Below, piece by piece: positions 33,001 through 42,300 of a DNA stretch of 60,000 nt (position 1 is its first letter; each line of letters opens with the position of its first letter). This stretch comes from Owenia fusiformis. Lineage: Eukaryota > Annelida > Polychaeta > Sabellida > Oweniidae. Under the pieces are notes generated by a model. It had not been told where the DNA came from. It worked only from the letters and a program-made list of their open reading frames with translations, and ran no database searches. The translations under genes were made by a program, and so were the position numbers. Location: contig CAIIXF020000008.1 in assembly GCA_903813345.2 (NCBI GenBank), forward strand, positions 34,932,867 through 34,992,866. The letters are read 5' to 3'.

Positions 33001-33807
33001 GTAGGCATAGATATACAATATGACAATGCCAATACAAGAGTGGATGTCAGAACTGTGGAAGGATTTGAGGTAAGTAACATTATTATAGCCTCCGACACAT
33101 TTGCTCTACGGTGGGCGTACTGCAGCCATAGCTTTATAAAATCGACATATTTAGAAATCAAAATCTTCATCGTTCTGCTTATATCCCTATATTTTATGCT
33201 GCATATTTCTCTCGATTTTGGGAAGCTACGTACGGCCGCCGCACGATTGCCGTAGATCGAATGTGACTGAGGCATTACATACAACATCCTCACGTTCTTG
33301 TTACATGATTGGCTATACAGTACCTTCTTTGTCTCAAAAAATGGTATATGTTGGATGATGTTGCTCATTTTGATATGTCACTCATTAAAAACATATTTTG
33401 CACATTTTAACCAAATTAACATTTATTTATGTTTCTCACCCTAGGATGTAAAATTTGTTCCTCATCTTAAAAGAAATGAAGCTCATTTTATATGTTGCTG
33501 ATTTTTTTTATATCTTGCTCTTCTTAAAAGATATCTTAAGCTTTATTGCTCATTTCAGATCTGTTGCTCAGAAGATGAGGATGAACAATGCCCTGTTGTG
33601 GGAATTGCAGAATGGGAAGGTGCACCTATCCTAGAAGTTCGCACAACTTCAATCACAATCCAGGCCCAGTGTGCTGATGCTTCAGACTTCATTGTTGGGG
33701 TTCGTTATGCATGGAGGGTTTCTCCTTGTGCAAGAAACCAATGTGCCATCTATAGTGCTCAGACGTCACTTCCAGGGCCACCATTTATTCATTGGGCAGT
33801 TTTATAA
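21085..33807 (+). CDS. SIAE: Sialate O-acetylesterase (10 exons)
   Basis: Exons: 21085-21151, 21616-21807, 22467-22639, 22964-23108, 23688-23853, 30323-30393, 31615-31742, 32224-32378, 32871-33069, 33559-33807 (stop TAA). Every junction is GT/AG and phases agree, giving 514 aa, close to vertebrate SIAE (about 523). Residues 1-18 form a signal peptide. SGNH/GDSL-type blocks appear in order: FRFASYYANQMVLQ; DIWFCSGQSNM with the likely nucleophile Ser136; SAWGGTRIEEW (222-232); LWNAMIHP (251-258); WYQGEGN; DSPYGTVHP with likely catalytic His368; and the cysteine-rich VRYAWRVSPC...LPGPPFI C-terminus. The enzyme removes O-acetyl groups from sialic acids in the secretory/lysosomal route. The exon 5/6 junction (ACNAEDLAA-EYLWNAM) lacks about 12-15 residues present in vertebrates. 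Intron 5 carries a LINE and tRNA genes. AATAAA at 33822-33827 ends the unit. Confidence 0.93.
23233..23462. mobile_element. GCCTCAGTCACATTTGC-type MITE, degenerate copy, in SIAE intron 4
   Basis: It starts GCCTCAGTCACATTTGCTCT like the element at 33088-33273 and contains the same TCTCTCGAAATTTGG core. The far end (CCGAAGATCAAAATGTAAATAAGG) is a decayed complement. Confidence 0.6.
24083..26566 (-). mobile_element. 5'-truncated non-LTR retrotransposon (LINE)
   Basis: The element lies antisense in SIAE intron 5. Its 3' end is marked by a short (TTAG)n-type run on the plus strand near 24080-24096, typical of LINE tails. The endonuclease half is missing: the open frame starts at the junction with the MITE beginning at 26567, consistent with 5' truncation on insertion. 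The clade cannot be set by eye. Confidence 0.85.
24236..26572 (-). CDS. LINE ORF2 fragment: reverse transcriptase (778 aa, open)
   Basis: Uninterrupted 778-codon frame. The reverse transcriptase domain is recognisable by INPIHKSGD...NYRGICLIS, LQNGFR, FVAYVDGRRAFDTIN, GLKQGCKLS and the catalytic YADD (in GILLYADDIALIS), then KYLGL. The C-terminal part has the Cys/His cluster CMCQQGVEDEMHILIDC, as in zinc-knuckle-like tails after LINE reverse transcriptases. No apurinic endonuclease domain precedes it, and the first few codons are read from the adjoining MITE, so the start codon is probably fortuitous. The intact frame suggests a fairly recent insertion. It would be read against the SIAE transcript. 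Confidence 0.88.
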   Translation of the reverse strand: MMGSLRIYPISKTSQYITLKHKRQYQLREQEHLLELFSNKYEQRSFWEDFGKIGMSNDRTTKIPMEVTMPDGNTTNDKKIVLNTWKNDFEKMYNDNNDPNFDQNHLDNIKTFMDSTNSDEPNDLNPELNRDITHGEVAKAVYAAKVRKAAGFDGIPAETLKNRTCIDLLYKIITTSFNLGRVPSSWNKGIINPIHKSGDQKIPMNYRGICLISVPCKIYCTILNTRLLKWLEANGKLSDLQNGFRTDRNCIDHIYSLTSIIRNRKNARQSTFVAYVDGRRAFDTINRQCMYYKLMISGVKGRILHAIQSLYVDVQYAVRINGTLTEWFSVDTGLKQGCKLSTSIFALYINDLAREITALECGIQIGDTNVGILLYADDIALISDTEDNLQRMLDTLHTWCTKWRMTVNALKTKIIHHRPLSTPRSNHQFHCGPVNLDYAQSYKYLGLTLNEHLDMTKTATILAQSGSRALGAIMTKSRAMGGFSYEVYTHVYNSLVIPVITYAAAIWAITKSATMPATVVTNKARRFFLGVGQHAPNVATEGDMAWTPISATLKVEIARTWCRLQNMDNSRVMKKIHLFSYRKRSSWEEATLNMLQSYGAEHLFHVETRNIKIQLKQFKEILVAKEHESWYTALWNDNRNPVNGNKLRVYRLHKIHASHPEHYVTISMHKHERSNLARLRSGTLPLKVETGRFQGIPLQERLCMCQQGVEDEMHILIDCDLHTCARRDFIELCKNEITDFNTLSSLAKYCSIMNNSILQRPLAKTIHKIMCNRREYDI
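26567..26875. mobile_element. MITE with about 60-bp TIRs next to the LINE
   Basis: CATCAATCCGTGTAAGTATT and the complement ending at 26875 bound 309 bp. The arms share GGAGCGCTGGAGTACTTC and run about 60 bp. The LINE 5' junction coincides with its left end, so LINE and MITE are either adjacent by chance or the LINE integrated at the MITE edge. Confidence 0.8.
26876..27300. other. SIAE intron 5 segment, T-rich
   Basis: No gene is seen. 27170-27290 is a TTTTTTCA/AAATTTTTT-rich low-complexity stretch. Confidence 0.5.
27389..27461 (+). tRNA. tRNA-Lys (anticodon TTT), copy 1
   Basis: Complete 72-nt cloverleaf plus discriminator: acceptor GCCCGGA pairs with TTCGGGC, D arm GCTC/GAGC, anticodon stem TCAGA/TCTGA with loop CTTTTAA, T arm CAGGG-TTCGAGT-CCCTG. 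Anticodon at 27422-27424. No intron. The base after the acceptor is T. The variable loop is GTGTC, differing from the other copies. Confidence 0.93.
27754..27826 (+). tRNA. tRNA-Lys (anticodon TTT), copy 2
   Basis: Same cloverleaf as copy 1, with variable loop GGGCC. All stems pair, and the A and B box regions are intact. Confidence 0.93.
28119..28191 (+). tRNA. tRNA-Lys (anticodon TTT), copy 3
   Basis: Intact cloverleaf with variable loop GGGTC, the form shared by copies 3-5 and closest to the usual animal tRNA-Lys(TTT). Confidence 0.93.
28486..28558 (+). tRNA. tRNA-Lys (anticodon TTT), copy 4
   Basis: Intact and identical in the mature region to copy 3. Confidence 0.93.
28853..28925 (+). 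tRNA. tRNA-Lys (anticodon TTT), copy 5
   Basis: Intact and identical in the mature region to copies 3 and 4. The downstream unit is truncated, marking the end of the array. Confidence 0.93.
29358..29392 (+). pseudogene. Internally deleted tRNA-Lys remnant
   Basis: GCCTGGATAGCTCAGTCTGT followed by AGAGCA is fused directly to the 3' acceptor strand GTTCGGGCT. The anticodon and T arms are gone. It lies about 430 bp after tRNA copy 5, so it is probably a decayed sixth unit. Confidence 0.85.
29440..30322. other. Last part of SIAE intron 5
   Basis: No gene is seen. Short palindromes occur, for example GGGCTTTCAACTAG / CTAGTTGAAAGCCC-type arms around 30048-30085 and GCCCCAAGCATGGGC. These may be decayed MITEs. 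Confidence 0.45.
30620..31308. mobile_element. hAT-like non-autonomous element in SIAE intron 6
   Basis: Ends CAGCGCTTGCATTA and TAATGCAAGCCCTG are inverted, with AACTCTC on both sides (30613-30619, 31309-31315), a 7- to 8-bp duplication. The subterminal parts share GGACGCAA / TTGCGTCC motifs with the element at 58627-59506. It is 689 bp with no transposase frame. Confidence 0.75.
32025..32150. repeat. GGTACC-rich palindromic cluster in SIAE intron 7
   Basis: ACGGTACCATACGGTACTG, GTATGGTACCGTGAAC and AACGGTACCGTGCGG repeat the ACGGTAC motif in both orientations between CCAATCTGC and GCGGATTGG, so it is probably a small MITE. Confidence 0.6.
33088..33273. mobile_element. GCCTCAGTCACA-type MITE in SIAE intron 9
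   Basis: It begins GCCTCCGACACATTTGCTCT 18 bp after the exon 9 donor and ends with the complement GAATGTGACTGAGGC. It is related to 23233-23462. It makes exon 9 look longer in frame because the element is partly open. Confidence 0.75.
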
Positions 33808-33821
33808 TGTGTTAATGTTGC

Positions 33822-33827
33822 AATAAA
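33822..33827 (+). terminator. Poly(A) signal of SIAE
   Basis: Canonical AATAAA 14 bp after the SIAE stop codon. It implies a very short 3' UTR. Confidence 0.7.
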
Positions 33828-34982
33828 GTGGATTTGATGAATTTCAACAATTGATTTCATTAGTTTGTGTTCATAATCTTTATTTATTGCATTTTCTTAT
33901 GACTAGAATTACAACAGACAATAGGCCCACGCAAACTGCTATAAATCCACACCCCTCCCTCTTTACCATTACTATGTCAAGATTGTCAGAAAGTCCCTTA
34001 CATCCAGTGCATTCCATATCTACAAGAACTAACCAAACCTTATAGTGCAGTCAGAATGAGCCTAAATGCGTGCGTTCAGAGGGATTTTACGGGACATAAT
34101 TTTTCATGTTGCTAGTATGATTTCACATATTTGTATGAATTATTAGTTCCTAGTTTTTCAGCTTTTAGATTTTGTGGCCATTTTACCCCCCATGGGCTAT
34201 AATTTGGACCCCTACTATAAAATTAGGCAAGAACTCAAAAAATACTCAGTGGAATGTTTTCAAATTGCTATGGTATATTGGTATGGGCTGAATGAATATA
34301 TGATAACAATTTCAAGTCACATGGTGAAGTGGTTACCATGGAAATGGGTAAAACATACCCTTCGGGTGTTGATTTTCAGGCCAATTTTTCAGGAATGATA
34401 GAGTCATTTTGTGCATATTTTGTCACCAGTGTGTTAGGAAGGGTTGAAGTGTGAATAGAAAACATCTATAATATGTTAGCAACAATCTAATGTAAAGATC
34501 AGTCCACATAATCTCAGATTTTGGCCTTATATGGGTCCATGATTTATACAGGGGCCTATCTCACAGATTCGAACCCCCACATTGGATGGATGCTATAACT
34601 TTTGAAATAAGGGAGATACAGGTCTCATTTTTTCAGATCTTCGTAAATGGCTGGTTTTAAGTAATGTATCATACTTTGGGAGCTGGTATATGATTGGTTG
34701 CCATGGTAACCAGGGTTTTAGGGAAATTCTGACCCCCTCATTGGATGGATGCTATAACTTTTGAAATAAGGGTGATACATGTCTCATTTTTTCAGATCTT
34801 AGACAATGATTGATTTTAAGTATTAAATCAGACTTTGAGAGCTAAAATTTGATTGGTTACCATGGTAACTAAGGTTTTATTGAAATTCAGACCTCCACAA
34901 TTGATAAATGCTATAACTTTTGAATTCAAGCAGATACATATATCAGCTTTTCAGAACTTAAAAGATAATTAGACTTGTGTCA

Positions 34983-35420
34983 CGCGGTCCTAACTTCGAT
35001 CGTTAATTTGAATTTTTGACCTACCGGATGTTTGAAAATCAAGGATTACGTATTGCGTATATTTACGTATACGTATAACGTATCTCGTATTGCACCGTTT
35101 TACTTCAAACTTGTTTCATTCAAAGCATAACAATAATCCCTTTCTGTTGGTACATTATTCTCTCAAACATAGTACCTACTTCCAGCGGCATTTTGGTCCC
35201 CAGCTGTAAGAAGGCCTTCTAACAGCTGGGGACCAAAACGCTGCTAGAACGAGGGACTCTTTACAATAAAGTAATGCACCGACAGAAAGGCAATTCTGTT
35301 TTGCTTTTAATGGTATAAGTTTGAAGAGAAACGGTGCAGTATGAGACTCGCAATCCTTGATTTTCTAGCATCTGGTAGGTCAAAAATTCAAATCGACGGT
35401 CAAAGTTAGGACCGTTTGTA
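34983..35420. mobile_element. MITE nested in the left arm of the giant foldback, 8-bp TSD
   Basis: TTGTGTCA at 34975-34982 and 35421-35428 is a perfect 8-bp duplication, as for hAT elements. The inverted arms carry CGGTCCTAACTT and TTGAATTTTTGACCTACC. An inner hairpin GAAGGCCTTCTAACAGC lies near the centre. The right foldback arm (about 37990) shows the empty site. Confidence 0.85.
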
Positions 35421-35453
35421 TTGTGTCAGACTTTGGAGGTTACAATTTACTTT

Positions 35454-36008
35454 GTTAATACCTCAGTGTAAATACTCGCATCTGATTGGTCAATTAGCGG
35501 TCAACATTTTTGCCTGTACCTCACCTGTGCATCATGGGATATCATATTATTGACCGCTTATGTTACTGTACTACACTTGTGAATTATGGGGAATATGACG
35601 TCATAATGTTTACAGAAAAATATGGTAGATGGACATTTCGTAAACGTTGATGAAAGTGATATTTAATTTACTAGTGAGTATGCAGTTATGTGCCAAAAAA
35701 GAGAGTTTAGCTAGCACTGTCTTAAGATTTTCTTAAAAAAATATTGCTGGCGTGGTTCGTAGGAAAGATTGTGAAATGAAGCCATGATTGATGACTGTCG
35801 TCTATATGTGTATTGTTAGTTTTTTCTGACTAACAAAACAATTGTAGACCTCTCCATTCAGTCAACCGACAATATCATATACCTCGACTGTAATCCTTGA
35901 ATCTACTGTTGACCTCGACCTTCGCTCTCTGTCAACAGTAGTTTCTCGGTTTACAGTCTCGGTATACAATTTTGCCTGTTGACCTCTGGAGAGGTCAACA
36001 ATTGTATA
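35454..36008. mobile_element. Second insertion in the left foldback arm
   Basis: Relative to the right arm, where GGTTACCATGGCAACC is next to AAGTAAATCC, the left arm has about 555 extra bases. They contain inverted TAGACCTCTCC / GGAGAGGTCAACA motifs and several GTTGACCTC repeats. Exact ends and target duplication are unresolved. Confidence 0.6.
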
Positions 36009-39000
36009 TGGTTGCCATGATAACCATGTTTCATTGTCATGGAAACTTCATTTTTGATTTCAGATTTACCTTCATTTGAGAATGGTCAAGACACAACATA
36101 GAACGCAAAATTGCTCAAAATTATCATTTAACTCTTAATTTCAGCATTTTTACATGAATGTCTGACAGTATTGCCTCATTCCATTCTACTAGTTCTCACA
36201 CATTCTACTCCTTACTTGTTTTTACTCATCATTATTATAGTTTTCATCCTCCACAATGGTCTCTTAATTTAAAATATCAACAATTTCAACAGGAAGGATT
36301 CTTTTGACCATTGGGTTGTTAAGGATTCCTCGGGGAATTCATAATTCATTCATGCAGTGTTTGGCTTGGCAGAGCTGGGTTTAGGCTAGTGGGAATATTT
36401 CCATACACAGGTTTGATAATTCACCCTCTTCAAATGTGAAAGAGTTGAAATGTCAACACCTTCATAAGTGAAGGCAGCACTGTTCTGTTTTTGAGAATAC
36501 TAGTATCTCATGTGAAACAGCTCATCTCGTAATCTATTAGTGGCAGTTATTTTTTGTAATTCAGCTGTACTTTTGCAGTTGAACAATTCAACTGTGGATT
36601 TTATGGTATCAGGAATTTCTATATTATTTCCTATTGAAGAAAACAACTTTAAGAATTGTTTGTCTTCAGTTTCAGTTGATTTATTTTACTTTTGTTCAGA
36701 TCCAGTAACAATAAAATCCAAAGTTGAATTGTTCACCTGCAAAAGAACAGCAGAATTACAAAAATACATTAGTAACTGACATCAATAACAATAATATAGA
36801 AATTTGAAGAGGATGAATGACAAATCCTAAATGTTGGAGTGAGCATCATTACAAGGTGGAAGATATTCTACATAGCAGCTAATGTAATGCAATGAATTAC
36901 TTTGGAGCCAATGATGAACTCTTCACAAAAAAATGTTCTACAAACTCACGTTTTAATAATTTGAGAATAATATATCAGGATCTCTGAATTCACCTCATTT
37001 CTAAATGTATGTTAAAGTTTCATGATGATCACTTCCAGAATAAAATAGTTGTGTCCTTCTAAAAAGCTCTCCATAGTGACTTTTCTCCTTTTAAGATCTG
37101 ATATGAGAATGCCCTCCAAATTATGACTTGAGGTATGGCAATGGTCTGGTTTTTCCACTTACTAGTATGAGAATGGTCTTGGAAAATATGTTACCCCTCA
37201 CTTGTGATATGGCATTGGTCTAGTATATATCCTTCATAATGTGAAGTTGTTTTTGGCTGTTTGCCTCAAAGGTCTGCCTTCTTCTCGGGGCGTTAGACAT
37301 TTTGAATGGCCATGTTTTTATATCTGGATATTTGATATACCATTGATCCTATTTGGGCATTTGGTATGACTTTTGGGCATTACTTTGGTTGGTATGGAAA
37401 TACATTCAAATTTGACAGATTGGTATGGGAACATATTGATATCTGAGGGTTCAGCCTAGGACCCCAGCCAAATTTTATATACAGTGAACCCCAGGGACCA
37501 GTCTTAACACATTCTGCCAAGTGCAACACTGCATGAATGTACTAAATCCCCTGAGGATCCTCAACTCAAGAATGGTCAAAACAAGCCTTCATTCCAACAG
37601 AAACGGTTGATATTTAGATCAAGAGGCAATTGTGCAAAATGAAAACAGTAATGATGAGTAAAAATGAACAAATTAGGAGTCAGAATATTTGTGAGAACTA
37701 GTAGTACAGAATGAGGCAATATTGTCAGATATAAATATACATGTATTGTTTACTAGTATTTGATATTTATGAGCCAAACAATTTTTGCCTCTCTAGTATT
37801 AATGAGTCATGAGCATGTAAATCATATAAAATAGAAAAAAATCCCAAAATTAAGAATAAAATGGCAATTTGGTATTTTATATCATGTATTGACCTATCTA
37901 GAATGAAGGTGAATCTAAAAACAAAAAATGGCAGTTACCATGAAAATGAAACATGGTTACCATGGCAACCAAGTAAATCCTAACTTCCAAAGTCTAATAC
38001 AATATACACATTTTATTATTATCTTATATCTGAAAAGATGATATTTGTATCTGCCTGTATAAGTATAGCATTTATCAATTGTGGAGGTCTGAATTTCAAT
38101 AAAACCCTGATTACCATGGTAACCAATCAAATACCAGCTCCCAAAGTCTGAATCAATCCTTAAAATCAATCATTGTCTAAGATCTGAAAAATGAGACACA
38201 TATATCCCTTATTTCAAAAGTTATAGCATCCATCCAATGTGGGGGTCCGAATTTCAATAAAACCTTGGTTACCATAGCAACCAATCACATAACAGCTCCC
38301 AAAGTATAATACAATACTTAAAACCAACCATTTATGAAAATCTGAAAAAATGAGACCTGTATCTCCATTATTTCAAAAGTTATAGCATCCAACTAATGTG
38401 GGGGTTCGAGTCTGTGAAATAGACCCCTGTATAAATCATGGACCCATATAAGGCCAAAATCTGAAATCCTGTAGACTAATCTTTATATAAGATTGTTGCT
38501 AATATATTATAGAAGTTTTCTATTCATACTTTAACCCTTCCTAACACAATGGTGACAAAATATGCATGAAATGACTCTATCATTTCTGAAAAATTGGCCT
38601 GAAAATCAACACCTGAAGGGTATGTTTTGTCTGTTTCCATGGCAACCGCTTAACCATGTGACATGAAATTTTTATCATATATTCATTTAGCCCATACCAA
38701 TATACCATAGCAATTTGAAAACATTCCACTGAGTATTTTTTGAGTTCTTGCCTAATTTTATAGTAGGGGTCCAAATTATAGCCCATGGGGGGTAAAATGG
38801 CCACAAAATCTAAAAGCTGAAAAACTAAGATCTAATAATCCATAAAAATATGTAAAATCATACTAGCAACATGAAAAATTATGTCCCATAAAATCCCTCT
38901 GAACGCACGCTTAAACCCTCATTCTGACTGCACTATTAAGGTACCCAGAGATTCTAGGCTTTCCATTGAGCTGATGATACAGCCAAGTTTGCTAATATAC

Positions 39001-39069
39001 ATTTCCCTTGTATAAGTTATGGTACGGTAAACTATCTCAGCCTTATAAGATCTTGAGTCAGTAATGGAA

Positions 39070-39310
39070 ACTTTGTAAAAAGAATTCCTATAAATCAACT
39101 GTTATAACCATAGATATAATGATGTGACAGTAACACAGTAGAACAATTGATGTTAGGAATTCTCAACTTCAGTTTCTATTTATGGCCCTCTTGTTCAGGG
39201 GGCTATTAACTGAAACTTAAACTGAAAGTAAGGAGTTCGTAAAGTCCATTCTTCCCTATGACATCATTATATCCATGGTTACAACAATTGATTTACAAAT
39301 TCATAACTTC
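39070..39310. repeat. Inverted repeat downstream of the unknown minus-strand gene
   Basis: ACAACTGTTATAACCATAGATATAATGATGT-like and ACATCATTATATCCATGG-like sequences face each other with CAGTTTCTATTT / AACTGAAAC near the centre, forming an imperfect hairpin of about 240 bp just beyond the stop codon at 39342-39344. Confidence 0.65.
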
Positions 39311-39341
39311 ATGAAGTTTCTGGTTAGTACTCATGATATTC

Positions 39342-42300
39342 TTACATATTCCTAATGTCCTCACATATTTTTCCAAGTTCCTCTGCCTTGCTGAGTGCCT
39401 CTATCGTAAGGGGATGGTCATGTCCAAGCTGTTTCTTGTAATGCTTTGCTGTTTGCACCAAAATAGGATGAACCTGCAGTTTTATGTGATTCCTCATTGG
39501 TAGTGGAATCTAGTGAATGTAAAAGAGAAGTTCAGATATGCATTGGAACAATGTTTGGCATTTGAAGAAGATTCGTACATAAAAGCCATGAAATGATAAC
39601 TCTTACTTTTGAAATAATGCTCTCATTGTAGACTGAATAAAATATGTGTAAAATGAAATAAAATATGTAAATGTAAACATGAAATTTTGCATTCTCTTAC
39701 TCTAATTATATGCTTTATTGGTGCAAACAAGAAATGTAAAACACGTAATTATTATTATATCTTTATTTTCACATTATTCATGGATCATTTTATAACGTAT
39801 TTACATTATTGATAAAAATTGCATAAAGGAAGGAATACTCTTATCCAGTATCATACTTCAGGGTGTATGTAACACAGGCTGGTATCGAAAAATTTGTCCG
39901 CTGTGACGGAGCGTGCTATTTTGCATAGAAACACTAAAAAACCCACACAATTAATTTTTTTACTCATATGTTTCGCTATACCAAAGAAAGTTTCTTACTC
40001 CATGCAATTGGTATATCATCTGCGGGTAACTTTAACTTTTGTTTGAAGTCCAACAACGCTAAGAGTAAGAGCTATTGAAAACAGCGCCGGGGTATCATGC
40101 TCCAAAATGTACCATTTCTTTTATTTCTTTTTAATGGTACAATATAGCGACACGATAATATTTACATATGTTTTAAGGATAACTCTGAAGGTATTAATGA
40201 TATCTTGATGTATTGGGTATTTTTAATATTTTTTATAAAAAATAATGTTTACATTTTTTTGTCCGCTTTGACGGAGCAGTTTTAACTGTGAACTATGTTA
40301 AGAATTTAAGATTCAAATTATACCTTTTAAAAGTACCCTAAGAAGAAAGAACGTCACAAATCACTTCCTAAATTATGACAAGTAGCCTCTGGGAGATCTG
40401 GGGTAATGTAAATCTGAGATATAAAAACGACCACTCTTAGCATTTTTCGGAGGTTTGTACTGAAATCAACATGAATCAACATGGTGTAAACTCAACATAA
40501 TATATCTAATACATTTTCGCCAAGACGTCTTAGAATGTCACGTGTAGTGTAAATTGTTACACGGAATATGGCATACATTCATGGTTGCGCGGTATTTGTG
40601 ATACGGGTGAATATGCCATTCCGCAGGTGAGTATGCAATATTCGGCAGTGAATATGTGATGCATTGAATTCAGTGAATACCCGATACTCATCTTCAGAAT
40701 ATGTCATACTCACTTGCGGAATATGCCATATACAGCAGTTGAATATGACATATTCCGCAGGTGAAAAACGTGATACAGAAAGACTTGGTTTGATTGGTTG
40801 CGAGAATCGACTCTGAATGTAAAACTACGCTGGATTACCAATACTGTCAGTGCGTACTAATATATGAATCCTGGATTGATTGGGTAAGTTTATTACGTGA
40901 GATTGGTGAGTGATACTTCTGCATACGTTGATATCGATGTATTCGATAAACTGTACTGTTGATTCAGTAATCATTATAATAATTTATAAAGTTTTACTTG
41001 TTCGTTCAATCGATGCAATTGACAATTGCATACATCCGTATCACGTTCTCATTGGTTAGTGTGTATGCCATATACCACAGGTGAATCTGTCATACACCGC
41101 AAGTGAATATGGCATATTCGTTGCGGAATATGGCATATTTTTGTATCGTGTTTACCGCGTAACCATTGCATAAATAGGGATACTATGAATTTATTCGAAA
41201 TAGCGCACAGACATCCTGCGTTCCGACAGATGTATAACCTTTTACCACATAATATTACTGTATATAAGTTACCATAAAAAATGACCATGTCAGGTGATGG
41301 ATCCACAGTAGGCACAACGAAAGGCAAATACCCTATACTGAAATAAAGTTGACTATCATTTTCATGAGTTACCATGCATAACTTGGATTACAGTACAAAC
41401 TGAGAAAAGAAGCTTAAAGGGGTATTCCTTGCCAGACCATCTTTCTCCTAATATGGTAGCTATAACCATATACATACTTTGCAAGTTTATCAAAAAACAG
41501 AAATTTTTTTTGAAATGGTCAATATTGATCACTAAAAAATGTAGTGCTCAATTCCAGTAGGCTGCCATCTTTTAAAATTCCACTCAGGAAGTGATGTCAT
41601 CGACTCTCAACTTTTCATATAACATAGGTAAGGAGCTATTAGAATTACTAAACCAGCTAAATATTTTTTTCAATTTGGTCTTTGATTAAAATCCTTTTGA
41701 TGATCTCTTCTTTAGTTCTAAGTTGACAACTCCTGAAAATATTTTTACACAGAAGATAGGGGCTTCTTGTTTAGAAGTGATTTTGTACTTCTTTCCTATA
41801 CTGTAATAGACAAGGTTATAACAGGTGAGAGTCGATGACATCACTTCCTGAAAGAAATCTGAAAAGATGGCAGCTTACTGGGAATGAGTACTACATTTTT
41901 AAATGATCAATATTGACCATATGAAAACATTTTCCCGTGTTTTGCTAAATATGTAAAGTATATATATGATTGTAGCTACCATATCAGGAGAGAAATAGTC
42001 TGGCAAGGAATGTTCCTTTAAAGAGTGGTCGTATATACATCTCAGAATTTGAATTGTGTATTTTTATTCCGTTTTATTTTTCAGAATACTTTACGAAAGA
42101 GATTTGATACGCTCCCTCCTCTAACGTGTAGTTATAAAGAGATATATTATAAATCTAAATTCTTAACGTATTTTAGATTTGAAACTGCTCCGTCACAGCG
42201 GACAAAAAAATTAAACATTATTTTTTATTGAAAAAATTAAAAATACCCAATACATAAAAATCTCATTAATACCTTCAGAGTTATCCTTAAAACATATGTA

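Larger units (their letters stand above)
34043..38935. mobile_element. 4.9-kb giant inverted-repeat (foldback) element, TTA TSD
   Basis: TAGTGCAGTCAGAATGAG at 34043 and its complement ending at 38935 open long inverted arms that can be followed to about 36400 and about 37500, with insertions. TTA flanks both ends (34040-34042, 38936-38938). The arms are diverged (perhaps 85-90% by eye) but colinear. The left arm carries at least two later insertions missing from the right. The loop (about 36430-37480) has one 79-codon open frame without recognisable homology. No transposase is seen. A 3-bp TTA duplication would fit PIF/Harbinger. Confidence 0.85.

Noticed and set aside
32911-33255. Longer in-frame reading through the SIAE exon 9 donor
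   Set aside because: After GFE the frame enters a MITE. GTAAGT at 33070 and phase 0 exon 10 give the correct join.
36540-36779. 79-codon frame in the foldback loop
   Set aside because: No recognisable domain or splice partners. It could be a captured fragment but cannot be supported.
34174-38804. Two 74-codon frames starting MAILPPMGYNLDPYY
   Set aside because: The same sequence on both arms of the giant foldback. It is repeat-derived and not recognisable as a transposase.
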